A stretch of DNA of 64,000 nucleotides from NCBI GenBank assembly GCA_964058845.1, contig CAXKVR010000021.1:62001-126000 (forward strand). The letters run 5' to 3'. The notes under the pieces were generated by a model that saw nothing but the letters and a program-made list of their open reading frames with translations, did not search any database and was not told where the DNA came from. Source of the DNA: Carex sylvatica (lineage: Eukaryota; Streptophyta; Magnoliopsida; Poales; Cyperaceae). A program made the translations under genes and the position numbers. Positions within the stretch are counted from its first letter, which is position 1, and each line of letters starts with the position of its first letter. Positions 59,096-64,000 of this stretch are shown piece after piece.

Positions 59096-60468
59096 CAGTG
59101 TTATCAGAACTGAACTGGACCTGTCGGTTGGACCGAAAAAAACCGGAACCGGTCTCCTCACTGGTTTGGTTCTCTGAAGGTATCATATATGTTACTGGAC
59201 CGGAGAAAATTGGTTCAACCGGCCAAATTTATACTAAAAAATCGTTGAACCAGTCGCATTAAAAACTGGTTCAAAACAGAAAATGCGGAGACACTCCATT
59301 TCTCATTTAATCCCATGTGGTCCTCCAATCTTTAAGTATTTTCAACATAAACCTGGCCCACAAAATTTCTTTACAAACTCAGTTTAAGGCTTATGTACAC
59401 CAGGTCTAAACATAGTAAATAGATCATCTTCTTCATAACATCAAAATAAAATTTTGAAAAAAAAATGGAGAAGGGGCAGAGATAAAATGGAAGGAAGAGG
59501 AATTGACCTTCGTCATGTTTTTTCTTTTGCTTGATGGGAAAAGGGAGCAAGGAGAACCTGGCTGTGATGTCAAATGACGGCCTAGTTGTCGTATATATAT
59601 TGGTTGTCAAATCATGACCTTGTTGACTGTGGATGGAAAGCCAGCAAGCTTCTTGGCCTTGACTTGGTCAGGCATGCAGTGAAGGACGACAAGGCTTTAA
59701 CTTTGATTTGAAAAGCTTATATTTGATTTATATTTAATTAATAGTGAATGTTCTCAAGGTGTTTGATAAAATGTTCAAACAAAATTTTTATTTTTTATTT
59801 TTTTGGGATAGTAGTACAATACGCACAAATGTTGTGAGACTAAAGATTTTGATTTCGGTACTGATATGGATTATTTTGAGGAGAATGAAGATAAAAATAT
59901 TGATAAGGTACTCTAAGATGCTAAATTGGAACCATAAGTTCTATAATTAAGCAGTGCTTTCACAAAATTGCACTAATGGTGTATTTTCAGTTGGTTGTGC
60001 ATTGACTAAGATGTATCTGCATAAGTCTTTGTTCAATCCAGCATCTCTTCAAGAATATAGGGAGTGTGGGTGATGCAATAGATGCCTCACGATGCACTCT
60101 TGGTTCAATCTCTTGTTTTGAAATAGATTAGAAGAGCAGTTATAATTGTAATTTGTATCATGATAGTAATGTCCCTTAATATTACTCTTTAGTACATATA
60201 TTTGTTGCTTAATCCATTTTAATATACTAGATTAATTTTGAAATTAATAAATTTTTTATCCTCTGGTTGAATTATACTTTGCCTGTGTAGAAAACAAAAG
60301 AACTCATTTACAAGTATAATTAGTTTGATATATATAACTTCAATATTTGATTAATATAACTATTTAAAGAAAATCAATAATTAAACCGGTTGAGCCATCG
60401 GTCTGACCAGTGAACCGTTAAACCGAAGCTTAAGCGGTTCGATGTCCGGTTCGGTTCTGATAACATTG
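59096..60468. mobile_element. hAT-like non-autonomous element
   Basis: Left end CAGTGTTATCAGAACTGAAC and right end (as complement) CAATGTTATCAGAACCGAAC are inverted repeats of about 24 bp. Both subterminal regions are full of CCGGTT/AACCGG motifs (59120-59240; 60380-60455). The interior has no transposase. An 8-bp target duplication was not evident, so the superfamily call rests on the CA(G/A)TG ends and motif style. Confidence 0.6.
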
Positions 60469-61063
60469 GTTGCATTCATATATTATGATTGATGTTTGGG
60501 ACGGAACTGTGTGGCCGCGCGTGCACATACAAAGCTATGTTGGATTGATTGATTTATTAAGTATTCGTTTGTCAATCACAAATGTACAAAGCTATGTGAT
60601 ATTTATACATATTTGGGCAATACAGCCGGTGGAACTAATTAAAGAAATATTTGAAATTAATTAAGGAAAGTATATACAACAAAATTATAGAGCAGCTAGT
60701 ATCTTTATTAGCACGAATAGCTAGGGATAGTAAATACCACCAGATAGTTAATTGAATGTAATCTGAATATTTCTGCAGTCCTTTAATATGTGTCTCCAAG
60801 AATTCCATCTCCAGTTGATATATTTAATTAGTTACTTTTAACAGATATTGATATCAGATTTATTCAATAGTTCTTTGCTTTATTTAGAATGCAACTCACT
60901 AATAAATTAAGTACGAACAATCATGATAAACACACATGAAATACAAATTTGATATTTATGAGTATTGCCTATAAGTGGATACTGTTTAATACAATCTGAC
61001 TGGACTATATAACAATTATATTTATGTCGTCGACGCACAGCACAACAATAACACGTTCCATAA
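60469..61063. other. Intergenic sequence
   Basis: AT-rich with no recognised gene or repeat between the hAT-like and CACTA elements. Confidence 0.4.
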
Positions 61064-62929
61064 CACTACAGCAAAAACATCCATCTGCGACCGGTTATTG
61101 GGACCGATCTGATCGTCGGACGCAGAAGACCCCAAAAAAAGAAAAAAAAAGAGTAGCGGGGACGGATTTAGCACACACCCTTCAGGGACCGGCGCCCAAA
61201 CCTTCTGCGACCGATCTGGCCCGGTCCCAGAAGGGTCCCCACAGATACCCACCTCGACTTTTCCTCTCTCCCGCGGTTTGTTTAGGTCTCCCGCAAATAA
61301 AATAGTTTGGGCGCCGCGAAATCGACCGTCGACGGACGACGCACGCCTCCTCCGCTCGATCACCGACCACCGATCATCTCCTCGATCTCTTCTCCTCTCC
61401 GTTCGACCCTGTCATTCTCGATCTTCTCCTCTCCACCGACCACCTGCTACGGACCGCTCGACCACCGATCCCCTTTTTCCCAGAAGGTATTATTATTTTC
61501 CCACCTGGCTTGTTTGCTTGTTGTTTATTTGTGCTCATGTGCTGAGATTTTTGCCCTATTCCCCTCTATTTTCTGGTTTTCGTTGATTGAGAGAGAGAGA
61601 TCGAAGCTTTAAAGCTTTCGATTGTGATTCTTGATCAAGGCCCTTGCCGTCCTGGTGCCTGTTTAGTGCCGTTCTGGTGCTGGCTTTGTGCTGTCTGGTG
61701 CTCGATTTTCTGACGGTCGTTTTGCTATTCTCCTCGGTGCTAGCTCTAATCGGGTAATCCTTAGCACCTTACCTATTTTGTGACTTGTTTGAGCTGTGCT
61801 TGTTTGTTTTTCTGTGCTGGGTTTTGTTTGCCCTCTGACCTGTTGCCTTGGCTAGGCTTTCCTTGCACTGCTCTGGTTCTGGTTGCCTTGTTGTTTGTGT
61901 TCTGTTGTGGGGGTTTGGCTATTGCTGTTTGCCTTGACCTGTGATGCTCTGTTGTTGTTGTGCTGACTTGCGAAGTGCTGGTATCAGTGGTACCAGCCCA
62001 GTATACTACTGGTACTGTGTTGATTTTGTGTGTATACCAGCCTTTGAACTGACAGGGACCATTCTGCTTGGTATGGTACCAGTGATTTATGTCAATGGAT
62101 CTTGAATTGAAAATTTATTTTGTGTGTAAATTGGTGAAATTTATATGTAAGGCCGGCCATATGTATGTATTTATGTCAATGGATCTTGAATTGGAAATTT
62201 ATTGTAAATGGGCTTAGAGTAAATTATGTGTTTAGCTGCTGAGTTTAAGCTTGGTATGGTACCAGTGATTGGTACAAGGTATCTAAATCGTGCCATAAGT
62301 TCTGGTTTGGATAAATAACAGGTTTCAAGGGCATATAGCCACTGTTTTGGTACCAGACAAAGGAAAGAATCAAAATCAAAGCTCCAAGTTTACCAAATCA
62401 TCATTTTATTATGAATAAAGGCTACCAGAACCTGCACTTTTGCAGATAGATCCCTGCCTTTTATAAAAATCACTTTTGAGTGTTATTTTCATCAAGATAT
62501 CATAGTGTAAAGAGTGTGAATGGCTTAACACAAGATTTTTGTTTTTTGTCGTTTTTTTAGGATGAAGGTGGTGACTGAGCTGGACATGAATAGCTGGGTT
62601 AGAACTTTATTAATTAATTACGTTATATGTGTCATTTTGTTAAATGGGAGTGTTTGATATTATGTAAAATAACAATAGGCTAGCTTAATTTGGGATACTC
62701 AGTGGTACATTACCACTAGCGACCGGTGACATTTTAGTTGAGCAATACTGTGGGGTTTTATAGCTCTCTTCTTAACTATGGATTGTAATTCCTTTTCTTT
62801 ATTTACAAGTGCTCGGTTTTTGTTGAGCAATAATTTGTGACTTTGATATCGCTTTGTAATTCAAATTGTATCTTCTTTGGCCTGATAATTTTGTATGTTG
62901 TTTTATAAGTCTTGTCAACTACTAAAAAA

Positions 62930-62961
<32 letters not shown>

Positions 62962-63254
62962 AAAATTACACTTCTGCGTCCGATTTTTGAACCTTCTGCG
63001 ACCCCCGTATCGGTCGCAGATGGGTTCCCAGCCGCGTTAGCTATATCATCGGAGACCGATCTCATCGGTCACTATAGGGGTCATCTGCGACCGGCTCCTT
63101 ACCCTTCTGCGACTGATGACGTCAGCGGAGCAGTCATCTGTGACGGAGCAACTGCGACCGGATCATCTGCGACCCATTTTGGTCATCTGCGACCGGCGCT
63201 ATACCCATCTGCGACCCATTTGGCCGGTCGCAGAAGGGTATTTTTGCTGTAGTG
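61064..63254 (+). mobile_element. CACTA element, complete, non-autonomous (2.2 kb)
   Basis: Ends CACTACAGCAAAAA (61064) and TTTTTGCTGTAGTG (63254) are perfect 14-bp inverted repeats flanked by the 3-bp target duplication TAA (61061-61063 and 63255-63257). Subterminal copies of TCTGCGACCGG and complement lie at 61082-61240 and 62970-63235. Inside, a GC-rich and CT-rich leader-like part (61250-61490) ends in a donor-like AAG/GTATTA. A short exon-like piece after TTTTTTTAG at about 62560 reads MKVVTELDMNSWVRTLLIN and stops. No transposase. It resembles a CACTA element that kept only a promoter, leader and mini-exon. An A-rich (A7T)n tract lies at 62922-62965. Confidence 0.92.
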
Positions 63255-63257
63255 TAA

Positions 63258-64000
63258 CTACATTGTTCGCATTTGACACAGCGCTAGAATATTGATTTTG
63301 CTTGTGTTCTTTCGTCTTACATGTGTCATATTCTAACCGATAGCATGACCACACCAATTCTGAATATCAATCTTACTTGCACTTACTTTGCCTCCTTGCA
63401 TGCGCAGATTCCGACCTATCAATCCATGACAAAAAAAAAAAAAAAAAAAAAAAACTAAATGCATGTGAGCCTATATATATGTCAAAAAGATTACTTGACA
63501 TTAAATAGTAGATGATTATAAATTATTTAACTCACTTCAATTTAGAAGTTCATAATTATTTAATGGCTCAGTTTAGTCATGCCTAGGAAAGGATAAAGTG
63601 GGCTTACTAGATGTACTTTTATATATGGAGACTGTAAAGATTTTTAAAATAACAATAATATATATATATGAATCCAGAGGGGTTCAATTGCTAGAACAAA
63701 CATTACCTTCGGTCAAACACAGAAGACAAGTGATGAGAAAAAGAAAAGCTAGAATACGCAGCTTAGTGTTCATCTTGTACTTGATGAAGACAAGTGATGA
63801 GAATCAAGTGTGTTTATATATTGGTAGCATTCAACTTATCTAAATAACATTTCATATTATCATGACATAATAATTTGTGATATTTTGATACAGCGACTCT
63901 CGACAGAACCGTAGCCTAATAATTGGAAACAATATTTAGATACAGTGTCATAATATTTTGTGATATTTAGATATATCGATTCTTTGCATAACCCTATAGC
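63258..64000. other. Intergenic sequence to the window end
   Basis: Contains an A-run at 63429-63453 and an internal direct repeat AGAAGACAAGTGATGAGAA / TGAAGACAAGTGATGAGAA (about 63721 and 63784) within a short ORF of no recognised family. Nothing else supported. Confidence 0.4.

Noticed and set aside
59088..60476. 8-bp target duplication for the hAT-like element
   Set aside because: Left flank GTCATATG and right flank GTTGCATT do not match, so no duplication is claimed.
61022..61612. Overlapping GC-rich ORFs in several frames near 61300
   Set aside because: They lie in the leader-like part of a CACTA element, have low-complexity R/S/P-rich composition and no shared frame or known domain.
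1..64000. tRNA, rRNA or organelle-derived inserts
   Set aside because: No cloverleaf-type sequence, conserved rRNA word or organelle gene was recognised by eye; a tRNA scan would be decisive.

Overview
The window is nuclear DNA of a flowering plant: AT-rich, with spliced genes (plant laccase, PIF-type bHLH factor, plant aldo-keto reductase) separated by dense, nested transposable elements. The exact lineage cannot be read from the sequence. I see no prokaryotic, organellar, rRNA, tRNA or CRISPR signal.

Layout. 1-420: flank with a possible LINE 3' end. 425-5923: a complete Ty1/copia element on the minus strand with an intact 1517-codon gag-pol, identical 160-bp LTRs and 5-bp target duplication (TSD). 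6170-7600: decayed minus-strand LINE. 7600-12470: gene-free, with a dispersed AAGTATT-rich repeat and a C-poor TTTGG-rich tract. 12478-14090: decayed copia with its 3' LTR. 14306-17004: foldback MITE, Mutator-like element with a 9-bp TSD, three-copy tandem repeat. 17535-25642: CACTA element (TSD TTA) holding a second CACTA element at 18240-23291 (TSD AGA) that is packed with palindromic GATCGGTT/AACCGATC units and a duplicated foldback block. 25698-26380: 5'-truncated LINE with 17-bp TSD.

27842-31745: complete five-exon laccase gene (578 aa). 32590-41230: transposon graveyard with pieces of a TNT-like copia element, a CACTA end, and two copies of a ~2-kb repeat. 43856-46240 (minus): seven coding exons of a PIF-like bHLH gene (432 aa) whose phytochrome-binding (APB) motif looks deleted; its putative promoter near 47390 has TGACGTCA next to a TATA box. 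47865-49539: three related foldback MITEs. 52314-56954: seven-exon aldo-keto reductase gene with a one-base deletion that brings a stop at 55386, so probably a pseudogene; its third intron carries a 2.1-kb foldback insertion with a zinc-knuckle ORF. 59096-60468: hAT-like element. 61064-63254: third complete CACTA element (TSD TAA).

The three cellular genes (apoplastic oxidase, light-signalling factor, cytosolic reductase) have no evident shared pathway; this is an ordinary transposon-rich plant interval. I found no convincing wholly new system. The most unusual objects are the palindromic CACTA element, the foldback insertion inside the reductase intron, and the PIF-like factor without a recognisable APB motif.
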